From positions 45,677-109,676 of the forward strand of contig CAITVN010000191.1 of assembly GCA_903895855.1 (NCBI GenBank): a stretch of DNA of 64,000 nt. The letters are read 5' to 3'. The notes below the pieces were generated by a model. It saw only the letters and a program-made list of their open reading frames with translations. It had not been told where the DNA came from and did no database searches. Position 1 is the stretch's first letter. Each line of letters starts with the position of its first letter. Shown piece after piece: positions 40,022 to 48,986 of this stretch. A program made the position numbers and the translations under genes. This DNA is from Oligoflexia bacterium. GTDB lineage: Bacteria > Bdellovibrionota > UBA1018.

Positions 40022-41536
40022 GTGAATTCATATTTGATATCATTGGCCATCGCCGTACCTTTCTTTGGGGCTTTGGTTCAGTTTGGGAGCTTATCGCTGA
40101 AAAATGCACCACCGGTTATTTCGATATCAAAGTGGATATCGATTTTCGCAAGTTTACTCAGTTCGGGTGTGATGCTGTTTCTGATTACGTCAATGAACCC
40201 GATCGATATACAGCCTCAATTCGTCGAAGTGTTTCCGTGGATCGACACCTATGCCATTAAGTATGAGGTGGGCTTAGATGGGCTGAGCACACCCATTGTT
40301 CTCTTGTTGTCTATTGTGTTTCCTGTGTTGATAGCTGCCGAGTGGGGTCGCAAACCGGGTGGCCGAGGTGTTCATGGTATTTTGCTTTTATTACAAGGCG
40401 CCTTACTAGGAACAATTTTGTCGTACGACTTGTTTTTAACCGCGTTCTTTTGGGGGCTGTCTATTCTGCCGGCTGCCTTTTTGGTGGGAATTTGGGGACA
40501 AAAGGAGGGGCGTGAGGCGGCTGCAATTAAGTTGATCGTCACGGGTGCTGTTAGTAGCGCCTTTTTTATTGCAGCACTTCTCATAGTCTATTTTGCAAAT
40601 GATCCCCATTCGTTTTCTTTGAGAGAAATAATGGGTGGCGCCTTAGAGGCTAAGAGTTTTCAAGTTCTTGGTCATGAGTTGAGTGTTGCGAGGGTGTGTT
40701 TTGGTTTGTTGTTGGCGGCCCTTGCTTTGCGAGCTCCGATTTGGCCGATTTCTGGCTGGGCGTTCTCGGCGGCAAAATCAGCAAATCCTCATGCTTTTAC
40801 CGTCTATTCATCGGCAGTCATACCCACAGTTTTTGTTGTTTTTTTGCGTCTCACGTTTTCTTTGTTTCCAGAAACAACAGCAGCGTCTTCGCCCATTCTA
40901 TTGGGGGCCGGAATTTTGAATCTCTTGGTCGGCTCAATGGGGGCGTTAGGGGAGCGGCGATTGGTCTCGATTCTTTGTCAGTTGTCGATTGCTTGGCTAG
41001 GGTTTGCGTTGATAGGAATGTCGTCACTGACATCTCCGGGAGTGGTTGGTGCCGTCTATAGCACTTTTGCTTTTGGCTTGTCGCTGTGCGGTTTTGGGCT
41101 ATTTTCGGGTGTCATTTGGAATCGCTTTAAGCAAAATAGTGAAGACGAAGAAGAAGTAGTGCTTCGTGGGCTGGCCTCAGTGGCACCCAAGTTAAGCGTT
41201 TTTGTTGTGGTTGTTGTAGCCTCGCTCATTTCCTTTCCTGGTCTAATTGGTTTTGTTTCTGGTACGCTGGTTTTGATCGGTAGCTATTCGATTAGTCCGA
41301 TGTCGGTTATGATTGCTTTCATTGGAATGATCTGCCTAGTGGTTGCCTTGTTTCGCCGGTATCGTGATTGGTTTTTGGGTGGCGTACCACAGGCTGGGTT
41401 TGTTGACATTGGGCTTCATGAAAGTATCTATCTGTTGCCGGTTTTTGTGAGCTTGATTGCGTTCGGCGTTTATCCTAAGCCCATGATTGATACCATCAGG
41501 CCAACAATAGTGGCTTTATTATCGTTAGTGAAATAA
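40022..41536 (+). CDS. nuoM: NuoM-like antiporter-type subunit (complex I-like paralogue)
   Basis: This 504-residue protein has about 14 helices. YDLFLTAFFWGLSILPAAFLV aligns to the canonical TDIFLFYVFWEAMLIPMYFL; the essential Glu144 is Gly145. IKVPLFPLHTWLPDAH aligns to LRAPIWPISGWAFSAA, so the pump Lys is Arg and the His and Asp are lost. The helix 8 Lys is also absent. KYEVGLDGLSTPIVLL is well kept. GTG start, 7 bases after the NuoL-like stop. Confidence 0.83.
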   Translation: MNSYLISLAIAVPFFGALVQFGSLSLKNAPPVISISKWISIFASLLSSGVMLFLITSMNPIDIQPQFVEVFPWIDTYAIKYEVGLDGLSTPIVLLLSIVFPVLIAAEWGRKPGGRGVHGILLLLQGALLGTILSYDLFLTAFFWGLSILPAAFLVGIWGQKEGREAAAIKLIVTGAVSSAFFIAALLIVYFANDPHSFSLREIMGGALEAKSFQVLGHELSVARVCFGLLLAALALRAPIWPISGWAFSAAKSANPHAFTVYSSAVIPTVFVVFLRLTFSLFPETTAASSPILLGAGILNLLVGSMGALGERRLVSILCQLSIAWLGFALIGMSSLTSPGVVGAVYSTFAFGLSLCGFGLFSGVIWNRFKQNSEDEEEVVLRGLASVAPKLSVFVVVVVASLISFPGLIGFVSGTLVLIGSYSISPMSVMIAFIGMICLVVALFRRYRDWFLGGVPQAGFVDIGLHESIYLLPVFVSLIAFGVYPKPMIDTIRPTIVALLSLVK

Positions 41537-41554
41537 TGGTCAGAGAGGAAAGTT

Positions 41555-43033
41555 ATGGTTGAGTGGTTCTACTTGATTCCTGACTTCATTCTTGTGGGTA
41601 CCGCTATAGGTTTAATCATAGCTGAAACCACTTATTCTCGCGAGCCAACGCGCTGGGTTCTCTGGATCTCCGGGCTCGCCGTACTCGCTTCTTTGCTCGA
41701 GCTTTTTCGGTTCGGCATTCCTAGCCGTGAGGTTACCATTCTTTCTGGAAGTTTGGTGATCGATGGTTTTTCTGTTTTCGCTAGAACATTTGCCCTCTTG
41801 TTGAGTGCCGGAACGGTTTTTTTGGGTGCGGCGACAAAAGAACTGAGTGAGCGAATCAAGGTAGAGTTTTTTGCGTTGGTGTTAGTGGCTGCCGTTTTAC
41901 TTGGGCTCATAGGTACAGCAAATAATTTGCTTGTTCTCATGGCTGCAACTCAGGGGTTGGGTCTTTTTTGTGTCCTGTTGGTCGCCTTAGCTAAGGGAAG
42001 CCCGAAGGCGGTTGAGGCGAGTATTAAATTATTAGTCGTTCAAGTTTTAGGCTTTGTTTTTTTCACGATAGCAGTGGCGTTGTTGTACTATAAAACCGGA
42101 ACCTTTGATTTGACTGAACTTGCTGTCAAGTTGAAGTTAAGCCCGCTGACGGAGCTTGAGGCCGGCATTCTTTTTCTCTTTCTTCTGACGTCGGTTCTCG
42201 CTTCGTCTGCATCTTTTCCGATTCATTTTATTGTAAATGATTTGGCCGAGGGGTCTCCGGCTCCGGTGGTTGGTTTCGTCTTAACGGCACTTCCGGCTGC
42301 TGCGGTATTTGTTCTCTTGCGTTTGGTGGTGCCTTTGTTTGTCGTGCGCGACCCGGGAAGTTCAGTTTGGCAATCGACAATTCATTACCCCTGGAGTGAG
42401 GTCTTGGGATGGATTGGTTGCATTACGATGGTAATTCGGGGCTTATTGGCCCTCACTCAGACCACGGTGAGACGACTTGTCTTTAATTTGAGTGGTTTTT
42501 CTTTTGGAGTCATCTTAGTTGGTGTGAGTGCGCTGACCGATGCAGGTATGTCATTCGCCCTTTATCAGATGCTGTTTCTCTTGTTTGCGATCACAGGGTC
42601 ATTGGTTTTTGTCTCCTATTTTACAGACCTCATAGCGACCGACGAGCTTTCGAGTTGGAAGGGATTGTTTTGGTCTCGCCCAAAGGAAAGTATTTCGTTC
42701 ATCATTTTTCTTTTAGCGCTTTGTGGGGCCCCACCGTTTTTTACCTTTATGGGACAGGTTTTCTTGTTGGGGCAAGTATTTGCAACAGGGAGGTCGTTTT
42801 TGGCGGTGATTTCTGTATTTGCAACCTTCTTGGGGTGGGTCTGTCTGGGGCGAATTGCACTGACGATGGCGAGTTTACCAGAAATCAAGGCGAAGCAATA
42901 CGAACACTCATCAATTGGGGTGCCTCGCGGGGTGGTGTTAGGATTGGCAATGGTGCCTCTATTTGTACTTACTTTTTTCGCTGAGCGCGGATTGTATTGG
43001 ATGTCAGAAGCGATAAGGTTTGTATTGTGGTAA
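41555..43033 (+). CDS. nuoN: NuoN-like antiporter-type subunit (complex I-like paralogue)
   Basis: This 492-residue polytopic protein has LLVLMAATQGLGLFCVLL aligned to LIVLFIALELMSLSVYVL of canonical NuoN, with E. coli Glu133 as Gln133. FKVASVPFH becomes ASSASFPIH (Lys to Ser), and GIKAAAF becomes ALPAAAV (Lys to Pro). One conserved Lys (ASIKLLV) remains. It is the last gene of the 11-gene set, 43 bases before canonical nuoA. An ATG start with GAGAGGAAAG lies upstream. Confidence 0.82.
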   Translation: MVEWFYLIPDFILVGTAIGLIIAETTYSREPTRWVLWISGLAVLASLLELFRFGIPSREVTILSGSLVIDGFSVFARTFALLLSAGTVFLGAATKELSERIKVEFFALVLVAAVLLGLIGTANNLLVLMAATQGLGLFCVLLVALAKGSPKAVEASIKLLVVQVLGFVFFTIAVALLYYKTGTFDLTELAVKLKLSPLTELEAGILFLFLLTSVLASSASFPIHFIVNDLAEGSPAPVVGFVLTALPAAAVFVLLRLVVPLFVVRDPGSSVWQSTIHYPWSEVLGWIGCITMVIRGLLALTQTTVRRLVFNLSGFSFGVILVGVSALTDAGMSFALYQMLFLLFAITGSLVFVSYFTDLIATDELSSWKGLFWSRPKESISFIIFLLALCGAPPFFTFMGQVFLLGQVFATGRSFLAVISVFATFLGWVCLGRIALTMASLPEIKAKQYEHSSIGVPRGVVLGLAMVPLFVLTFFAERGLYWMSEAIRFVLW

Positions 43034-43076
43034 ATCTTGAGTAATATGTACCAAAAGAAAGAAGGAATTCTAGTCT

Positions 43077-43436
43077 ATGGAGTACGTTCCAGTTCTCTTT
43101 TTGATGGGGTTTGGCTTGTTGTTGGCCGGCATTGTCCTTTTCTTAACTCAGATTTTGGGGCCTAAGCTTTTTCATCGCATGAAAAATCAGCCGTTTGAGT
43201 GTGGTGTGCCAACCCATGGTGATGCGAGGCATCGATTTTCTGTGCGATTTTATCTAGTCGCGATTCTGTTTCTTTTGTTTGATGTAGAGGCGATTTTTTT
43301 CTATCCATGGGCGGTCGTTTATAGAAAATACCTAGCCGTTAATCACTTCATTCTTTTAGAGATGGGACTGTTTGTAGGCGTATTGTTGGTTGGTTATTTT
43401 TATGTCGTAAAAAAGGGTGCCCTTGAGTGGGATTAG
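43077..43436 (+). CDS. nuoA: NADH-quinone oxidoreductase subunit A
   Basis: This 119-residue, three-helix subunit has the family loop FECGVPTHGDARHRFSVRFYL and the acidic membrane motif FDVEAIFFYPWAV. GAAGGA precedes the ATG. It is the first gene of the canonical 14-gene complex I operon and probably depends on a promoter upstream or within the preceding complex I-like set. Confidence 0.95.
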   Translation: MEYVPVLFLMGFGLLLAGIVLFLTQILGPKLFHRMKNQPFECGVPTHGDARHRFSVRFYLVAILFLLFDVEAIFFYPWAVVYRKYLAVNHFILLEMGLFVGVLLVGYFYVVKKGALEWD

Positions 43437-43468
43437 CCGAACTTGATTTGGTCGTGAAAGGATAACTT

Positions 43469-43981
43469 GTGGCAAAAGATGGAGCAGCTGGATTTTTAAC
43501 AACCAGACTGGAAGCGGTAGTTGATTGGGGTAGAAAAAACTCGCTCTGGCCGTTACCCTATGGAACGAGTTGCTGTGGTATTGAGATGATGGCAACGCTT
43601 TGTTCAGATTATGATTTGGCGCGGTTCGGGGCTGAAGCTGTACGGTTTTCACCCAGGCAGGCAGACATGATTATTGTTGCCGGAATTATTAACGCAAAAA
43701 TGGCACCCGTGTTGAAGACAATTTACGACCAAGTGAGTGATCCCAAGTGGGTGGTTTCAATGGGCGCCTGCGCTTCTTCGGGTGGAATTTTCAACGTTTA
43801 CAGTGTCACTCAAGGAATTGACACCATTATTCCCGTAGATGTTTATGTGCCCGGTTGCCCGCCTTCACCTGAGGGTTTGATTAATGCGGTGATGAGGTTG
43901 CAAGACATGATTGCAAAAGGTGCGACCCGCGCGCAAATGCGCGAGCGCGGATCAATTGAACAGCAAAGCCAATTGGCTTGA
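43469..43981 (+). CDS. nuoB: NADH-quinone oxidoreductase subunit B
   Basis: This 170-residue subunit binds cluster N2. All four ligand cysteines are present ([25 protein letters not shown]), as is the quinone-side [17 protein letters not shown] start. It differs clearly from its paralogue 10 kb upstream. Confidence 0.96.
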   Translation: MAKDGAAGFLTTRLEAVVDWGRKNSLWPLPYGTSCCGIEMMATLCSDYDLARFGAEAVRFSPRQADMIIVAGIINAKMAPVLKTIYDQVSDPKWVVSMGACASSGGIFNVYSVTQGIDTIIPVDVYVPGCPPSPEGLINAVMRLQDMIAKGATRAQMRERGSIEQQSQLA

Positions 43982-44001
43982 GAACGGTGGAGTAAACTCA
44001 A

Positions 44002-44541
44002 ATGGATATTAGAGCTCTTGTTACTTCTGCTGACGCATGGAAAGCGCAGATTGAGAAAATTAAAATTAAGTTTGATTCTTCAATTGAAGAAATTCGACTA
44101 CCAGGCATTTATCCAACCGATGTGCCAATTATTTATGTCAAGGGTAACGCACTGACAGAGTTGTTGATGTTTTTGAAAACCGACCAAATACTGGATTACC
44201 AGTTTCTTTCTGACCTAACAGCAACAGATGAAGAAGTTCAGCCACGCTTTGAGGTTGTTTACAACCTCTTTTCTCATAGCACAAAGTTGAGAATTCGAGT
44301 GAAGTGCCGGGTTTCAGAGGGACAAGAAGTGAGAACGGCAACCGCCATTTGGCCTGGTGCAAATTGGGCTGAACGAGAGGTTTGGGATATGTTTGGTATC
44401 CGTTTCGCTGGGCACCCAAGTTTAAGACGTCTTTTGATGGATGAGCGCTGGGAAGGTCACCCACTACGAAAAGATTATCCACTACGCGGTTATCAATTTT
44501 TTCAAACTTCGCAAGAAGTTGACACAAAGAATTTGGAGTAA
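44002..44541 (+). CDS. nuoC: NADH-quinone oxidoreductase subunit C
   Basis: This 179-residue peripheral subunit has EREVWDMFGIRFAGHPSLRR and WEGHPLRKDYPLRGY, the family signature. It lies between nuoB and nuoD, not fused to nuoD as in enterobacteria. Confidence 0.95.
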   Translation: MDIRALVTSADAWKAQIEKIKIKFDSSIEEIRLPGIYPTDVPIIYVKGNALTELLMFLKTDQILDYQFLSDLTATDEEVQPRFEVVYNLFSHSTKLRIRVKCRVSEGQEVRTATAIWPGANWAEREVWDMFGIRFAGHPSLRRLLMDERWEGHPLRKDYPLRGYQFFQTSQEVDTKNLE

Positions 44542-44545
44542 AGTT

Positions 44546-45796
44546 ATGAGTCCAGAGAGAATGGGAATTCCAAATACTGCGAATATTCACATTGAGCCAG
44601 CGACCGTGAACGACCCAGACGATTTGTGGGGTGACTCGCGGGTTATAGTGAACATCGGCCCCACCCACCCCGCAATGCACGGGGCGCTTCGAATGGTTGC
44701 GCAACTTAATGGTGAGACGATTGAAAAGTCATACTGTGAGATGGGCTACACCCACCGGGCGAAAGAAAAATTAGGCGAAAACCGAACTTATCATCAGTTT
44801 GTCGTGTACACAGACCGACTGAATTATTGTTCGTCGTTACTCAATAACGTAGCTTACTCTTTGTCGGTCGAAAAGCTCATGGGGCTAGAGGTGCCCGCGA
44901 GAGCTGCGTGGATACGAATGATTTGCGCCGAGATGGCCCGAATTATCGATCACTTGATTTGTGTCGGAATCAATGCCGTCGATTTGGGGGCGTTTTCGTA
45001 CTTTCTTTACGGCTTTCACCAGCGAGAAGAGGCCTATACACTCATTGAAAAACTTTGTGGGGCTCGGCTAACGACATCGTTCACCCGAATTGGTGGATTG
45101 ATGTACGATGCCCCGGATGGTTGGGAAAAAGAAGTGAAGGCTTGGACGGTCGAGACGCGAAGAGTTCTCGATGAAATGGATGAACTGCTCACCGGAAATA
45201 AAATTTGGTGCATGCGCACCAAGGGCATCGCAGTTTGGGACAAAAAACAATGTGTAGAGTGGAGTGTTTCGGGGCCCGTCGCTAGAGCCGCTGGTGTGCC
45301 AATCGATTTACGAAAAACAGACCCCGTGATGTTCTATAAAGATGTCGAATTTGATGTTCCGGTTGCGCAAAATGGCGATGTTTATGATCGCTACCTAGTG
45401 CGAATGGAAGAAATTCGGCAGTCACTTAATATTATTTCTCAGTGCTGTGACAAAATGAAAAAGGGCCCTATTTGGGTGGACGACAAAAGGGTTCGAATAC
45501 CGGAGAAAGAAGTCGTTCAGAATACGATGGAAGGTTTAATTCATCATTTCAAATTTTTCATGACAGGCTTTGATGTTCCTGCGGGCGAGGCGTACACCAG
45601 TTTTGAAGCGGCCAACGGTGAGTTGGGTTTCTATATTGTGAGTAAGGGTACTCCCCGAGCCCATAGAATGAGAATTCGCGGGCCTTCTGTCTGGCATTAT
45701 CAGACGCTCACCCCAATGGTGCAGGGTTATAAGATTGCTGACATGGTTGGCGCATTAGGAAGCATCAATGTGATCGCAGGCGAGCTCGATCGGTAA
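44546..45796 (+). CDS. nuoD: NADH-quinone oxidoreductase subunit D
   Basis: About 416 residues carry an intact quinone site: GPTHPAMHGALR with both His, and YTDRLNY with the cavity Tyr. The C-terminus is GSINVIAGELDR. The ATG at 44546 has GGAG 8 bases upstream. The longer open frame reaching back to 44441 lies inside nuoC and is not used. Confidence 0.96.
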   Translation: MSPERMGIPNTANIHIEPATVNDPDDLWGDSRVIVNIGPTHPAMHGALRMVAQLNGETIEKSYCEMGYTHRAKEKLGENRTYHQFVVYTDRLNYCSSLLNNVAYSLSVEKLMGLEVPARAAWIRMICAEMARIIDHLICVGINAVDLGAFSYFLYGFHQREEAYTLIEKLCGARLTTSFTRIGGLMYDAPDGWEKEVKAWTVETRRVLDEMDELLTGNKIWCMRTKGIAVWDKKQCVEWSVSGPVARAAGVPIDLRKTDPVMFYKDVEFDVPVAQNGDVYDRYLVRMEEIRQSLNIISQCCDKMKKGPIWVDDKRVRIPEKEVVQNTMEGLIHHFKFFMTGFDVPAGEAYTSFEAANGELGFYIVSKGTPRAHRMRIRGPSVWHYQTLTPMVQGYKIADMVGALGSINVIAGELDR

Positions 45797-45817
45797 CAAA
45801 GTAAGAAACGAGAATTT

Positions 45818-46291
45818 ATGGCAAAGAGACTATCACAAAAATTCTATGACGAGATGAAAAAGCTTGAGCCGAGGTATCCAACCAAAGTTGCTCTTTTACT
45901 TCCGGCGTTGCATGCCGCTCAAGATGAACAAAGTTGGCTGGCGCCAGACATCATGGACGAAATTGCAGAATACATCGGCATTCATCCCGCGCAGGTTCGA
46001 GAAGTTGCTAGCTTCTACACTATGTACAATTTGAAGCCTGTCGGCAAATACCACATTAAAGTGTGCACCAATGTGGCCTGCTGCCTTTTAGGCGCTGACG
46101 AAATTGTAGAGCACGTTGAGAAGAAACTGGGCATTAAATGCGGTGAAACAACCCCCGACAAGCGCTTTACTTTGATGGAAGAAGAGTGTTTGGGGGCCTG
46201 TGGTACGGCTCCGGCAATGATGCTCAACGATGATTATCTTGAAAATCTCACGATAGAAAAAATGGATAAAATTATGGGGAGCTTGGCGTAA
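45818..46291 (+). CDS. nuoE: NADH-quinone oxidoreductase subunit E
   Basis: This 157-residue thioredoxin-fold subunit carries the [2Fe-2S] cluster N1a. Ligands are visible in CTNVACCLLG and EECLGACGTAPAM. The N-terminal helical bundle (HPAQVREVASFYTMY) is typical. This subunit has no counterpart in the upstream paralogous set. Confidence 0.95.
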   Translation: MAKRLSQKFYDEMKKLEPRYPTKVALLLPALHAAQDEQSWLAPDIMDEIAEYIGIHPAQVREVASFYTMYNLKPVGKYHIKVCTNVACCLLGADEIVEHVEKKLGIKCGETTPDKRFTLMEEECLGACGTAPAMMLNDDYLENLTIEKMDKIMGSLA

Positions 46292-46293
46292 TC

Positions 46294-47577
46294 ATGGCAA
46301 CCACACAAACCGAAACCCTCTACGTTCAGCACTTCGGGAAAGATCAGAATCGAAAACTAGATTACTACCTTTCTCAGATGAACGGCTACGAAGCGGCAAA
46401 AAAAGCCCTGTCTATGAACCAAGACGACATCATTGGTGAAGTAAAAAAATCGAATTTACGGGGCCGTGGGGGCGCCGGTTTTCCGACAGGAATGAAATGG
46501 GGCTTCATTCCTAAGCAGTCACCTAAACCAAAGTACCTTGTTTGCAACGCAGATGAGTCAGAACCAGGAACCTTTAAAGACCGCGATCTCATGAGGTATA
46601 CACCCCACCTTTTGATCGAGGGAATGTTAATCGGTGGCTACGCAATTGGCGCCCATATTGGTTACATTTACATTCGGGGCGAGTACACCCGCGAAGCAAA
46701 GCTTCTCAATGAGGCGATCGATGAGGCCTATGCAAAGGGTTATTTGGGGAAAAATATTCTTGGAACCCAGTTTTCTTTTGATCTGACTGTTCACCGCGGT
46801 GCAGGTGCCTATATTTGCGGCGAAGAGACTGCACTTTTAAATTCTCTTGAAGGCAAGCGCGGCGAACCGCGAGTGAAGCCACCGTTTCCAGCCCAGGCGG
46901 GCGCTTTCGGTGGCCCAACGATTGTGAACAACGTTGAGACGTTGTGTGCGGTGCCGTTTATACTTTCACGTGGTGGCGAGTGGTTCTCGGCGCTGGGAAA
47001 AGTTGAAAAATCTGGGGGAACCCGGCTCTTTAGTGTCTCCGGTCATGTAAAAAAACCAGGGGTCTACGAAATTAATGCTGGAAGTATGACGTTGAGACAG
47101 CTGATCTATGATGTGTGCGGCGGCATTCTTAATGATAAAAAACTTAAAGCAGTTATTCCCGGGGGCTCATCGGCACCTGTATTGACAGCTGATGAAATTG
47201 ACGTCATTGCCGACATCGAGCCGATGGCGAAGATTGGCACTATGATGGGTTCTGCGGCGGTCATGGTCGTGAGTGAAGATTATTGCGTTGTGAAACTATT
47301 GCAACGGATAGCCAAGTTCTATGCCCACGAAAGTTGTGGACAGTGCACGCCTTGTCGTGAGGGAACCCGGTGGATGGAAGACATCATTCATCGAATAGAG
47401 CATGGACATGGTCGTACTCAAGACCTCGATCTTTTGTTGAACATTTCAGATAACATAGCTGGAAAAACTCTTTGTGCTCTGGGTGATGCAGCCGCAGGCC
47501 CGGTCTCAAGTTTTGTAAAAAAATTCAAAGCTGACTTTGAGGCACATATCAGAGGTGAAAAATGCCCAAATGCGTAA
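46294..47577 (+). CDS. nuoF: NADH-quinone oxidoreductase subunit F
   Basis: This 427-residue NADH- and FMN-binding subunit has the glycine-rich loop RGRGGAGFPTGMKWGF, YICGEETALLNSLEG, and the N3 [4Fe-4S] motif ESCGQCTPCREGTRWM with the distal Cys in LCALGDAA. It overlaps nuoG by 16 bases. Confidence 0.96.
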   Translation: MATTQTETLYVQHFGKDQNRKLDYYLSQMNGYEAAKKALSMNQDDIIGEVKKSNLRGRGGAGFPTGMKWGFIPKQSPKPKYLVCNADESEPGTFKDRDLMRYTPHLLIEGMLIGGYAIGAHIGYIYIRGEYTREAKLLNEAIDEAYAKGYLGKNILGTQFSFDLTVHRGAGAYICGEETALLNSLEGKRGEPRVKPPFPAQAGAFGGPTIVNNVETLCAVPFILSRGGEWFSALGKVEKSGGTRLFSVSGHVKKPGVYEINAGSMTLRQLIYDVCGGILNDKKLKAVIPGGSSAPVLTADEIDVIADIEPMAKIGTMMGSAAVMVVSEDYCVVKLLQRIAKFYAHESCGQCTPCREGTRWMEDIIHRIEHGHGRTQDLDLLLNISDNIAGKTLCALGDAAAGPVSSFVKKFKADFEAHIRGEKCPNA

Positions 47578-48986
47578 TTGATGGTAAAGAAGTTGAGTTT
47601 TCGGCAGGCGAAAACATGGTCGACGTGGCGAAGCGGGCCGGAATTGAAATTCCGGTATTCTGCTATCACCCGGGATTAACCGTCGTCGCCCAGTGCCGCA
47701 TGTGCGCAGTTGAGGTAGAGAAAATGCCTAAGTTGCAGACGGCGTGCTCGACCCCTGTGGCTGATGGTATGGTTATCAAAACGAAGAGTGACAAAGTAAA
47801 ATCACATCAAAAATCAGTGATGGAATTCTTACTTGTCAATCATCCGCTTGATTGTCCGATTTGTGACAAATCGGGTGAGTGCGATTTGCAAGATACCTCG
47901 TACAGTTACGGCGATAGTAACACTCGATATACTGAAGAAAGACGCACTTATCTTGATCTTGATATGGGCCCGGTAATTAAGAAAAGCATGAATCGTTGCA
48001 TTCACTGCACCCGTTGTATTCGGTTTGGCGACGAGATCGCCGGAATTCGCGAGATGGTGGCGATTCACCGAGGAAATAGCACCGAAATTAGCACGATTGA
48101 TGGTAAGCCCCTTGAGACTGAATACGCCGGTAACTATGCTGACATTTGTCCAACGGGGTCTCTAACTCTAAAAGATTTTCGCTTTAAGAAGCGCGTTTGG
48201 TTTCTTAAGAAAACAAAAACAATTTGTGAAGGTTGTTCTCGAGGCTGTTCAGTCGAGTTGCATCAAGACAATAATGTCATCGTCAGAACCATTGCCCGCG
48301 AAAACAAAGAAGTGAATAAATACTGGATTTGTGACGAGGGTCGGTTTCATTTTAATTCTGTTCATAACCAGCACCGCATTGTTGCGCCTGTCGTAGAAGG
48401 GTCGCACAGTGACTGGGCCACAGCCATTCACCGTCTCAAAACTTTGAGTGCCAACCAGACTGTTCATGTGTTGATTGGCACCGATCTCACTAATGAAGAA
48501 GTGTCTGCAATTAAGATGGCACTGCCAAAAGCGTCAAAAACTTCAGTTTTTAGTCATTTTGGAACTCCGGGGTTAACCTCGGCGGCCAAAGATGAAGCGG
48601 CCGATGCCCTTCTTAAGAGAAAAAGTAAGACATCGAATTTGCATGGAGTAGAAAAACTGGGCATTGCAGGCTTTGAAAAGTTTGACCAAAGCGCGGGCCT
48701 GGTCTTGGTGTTTTCTGGAGGGCGAGCAGTGCTTCCTGATGTGTCAAACTTGGGTAAGGCTAAAGTGATAGGGGTCGGTGTCTTCACTGACGAAGAGGCG
48801 AAGACATTTGCAGCGGTTCTTCCGGCCACTACGTTTGCTGAGAAATCAGGAACGATTGTGAACTTCATGGGTATAGAGCAAAAACTTCAGGCTGCGATTA
48901 GACCAGTCGGGTCTTCAAAGCAAATTTCTGAAATTCTCATGCTTTGGCAGAATCAACAAGGTTCAGAGGGTCACTCAAATGGATAG
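47562..48986 (+). CDS. nuoG: NADH-quinone oxidoreductase subunit G (short form)
   Basis: This 474-residue Fe-S protein has a [2Fe-2S] ferredoxin domain (CYHPGLTVVAQCRMC), a His/Cys3 cluster (NHPLDCPICDKSGECDLQD), two [4Fe-4S] sets (CIHCTRCIRF, CPTGSLT) and the start of the molybdopterin-fold domain (TICEGCSRGCSVELH). It is much shorter than the 780-910 residues of Thermus and E. coli, so most of the inactive molybdopterin-fold domain is missing. The end overlaps nuoH by 8 bases, so it is not a frameshift artefact at that point. Confidence 0.93.
   Translation: MPKCVIDGKEVEFSAGENMVDVAKRAGIEIPVFCYHPGLTVVAQCRMCAVEVEKMPKLQTACSTPVADGMVIKTKSDKVKSHQKSVMEFLLVNHPLDCPICDKSGECDLQDTSYSYGDSNTRYTEERRTYLDLDMGPVIKKSMNRCIHCTRCIRFGDEIAGIREMVAIHRGNSTEISTIDGKPLETEYAGNYADICPTGSLTLKDFRFKKRVWFLKKTKTICEGCSRGCSVELHQDNNVIVRTIARENKEVNKYWICDEGRFHFNSVHNQHRIVAPVVEGSHSDWATAIHRLKTLSANQTVHVLIGTDLTNEEVSAIKMALPKASKTSVFSHFGTPGLTSAAKDEAADALLKRKSKTSNLHGVEKLGIAGFEKFDQSAGLVLVFSGGRAVLPDVSNLGKAKVIGVGVFTDEEAKTFAAVLPATTFAEKSGTIVNFMGIEQKLQAAIRPVGSSKQISEILMLWQNQQGSEGHSNG

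Noticed and set aside
33093..43033. The complex I-like set as decaying pseudogenes
   Set aside because: All eleven frames are intact, mostly overlapping, and cluster cysteines are conserved. Decay would not preserve these selectively.
44441..44545. Upstream extension of nuoD
   Set aside because: It lies inside nuoC. The ATG at 44546 has a good ribosome-binding site and gives the family N-terminus.
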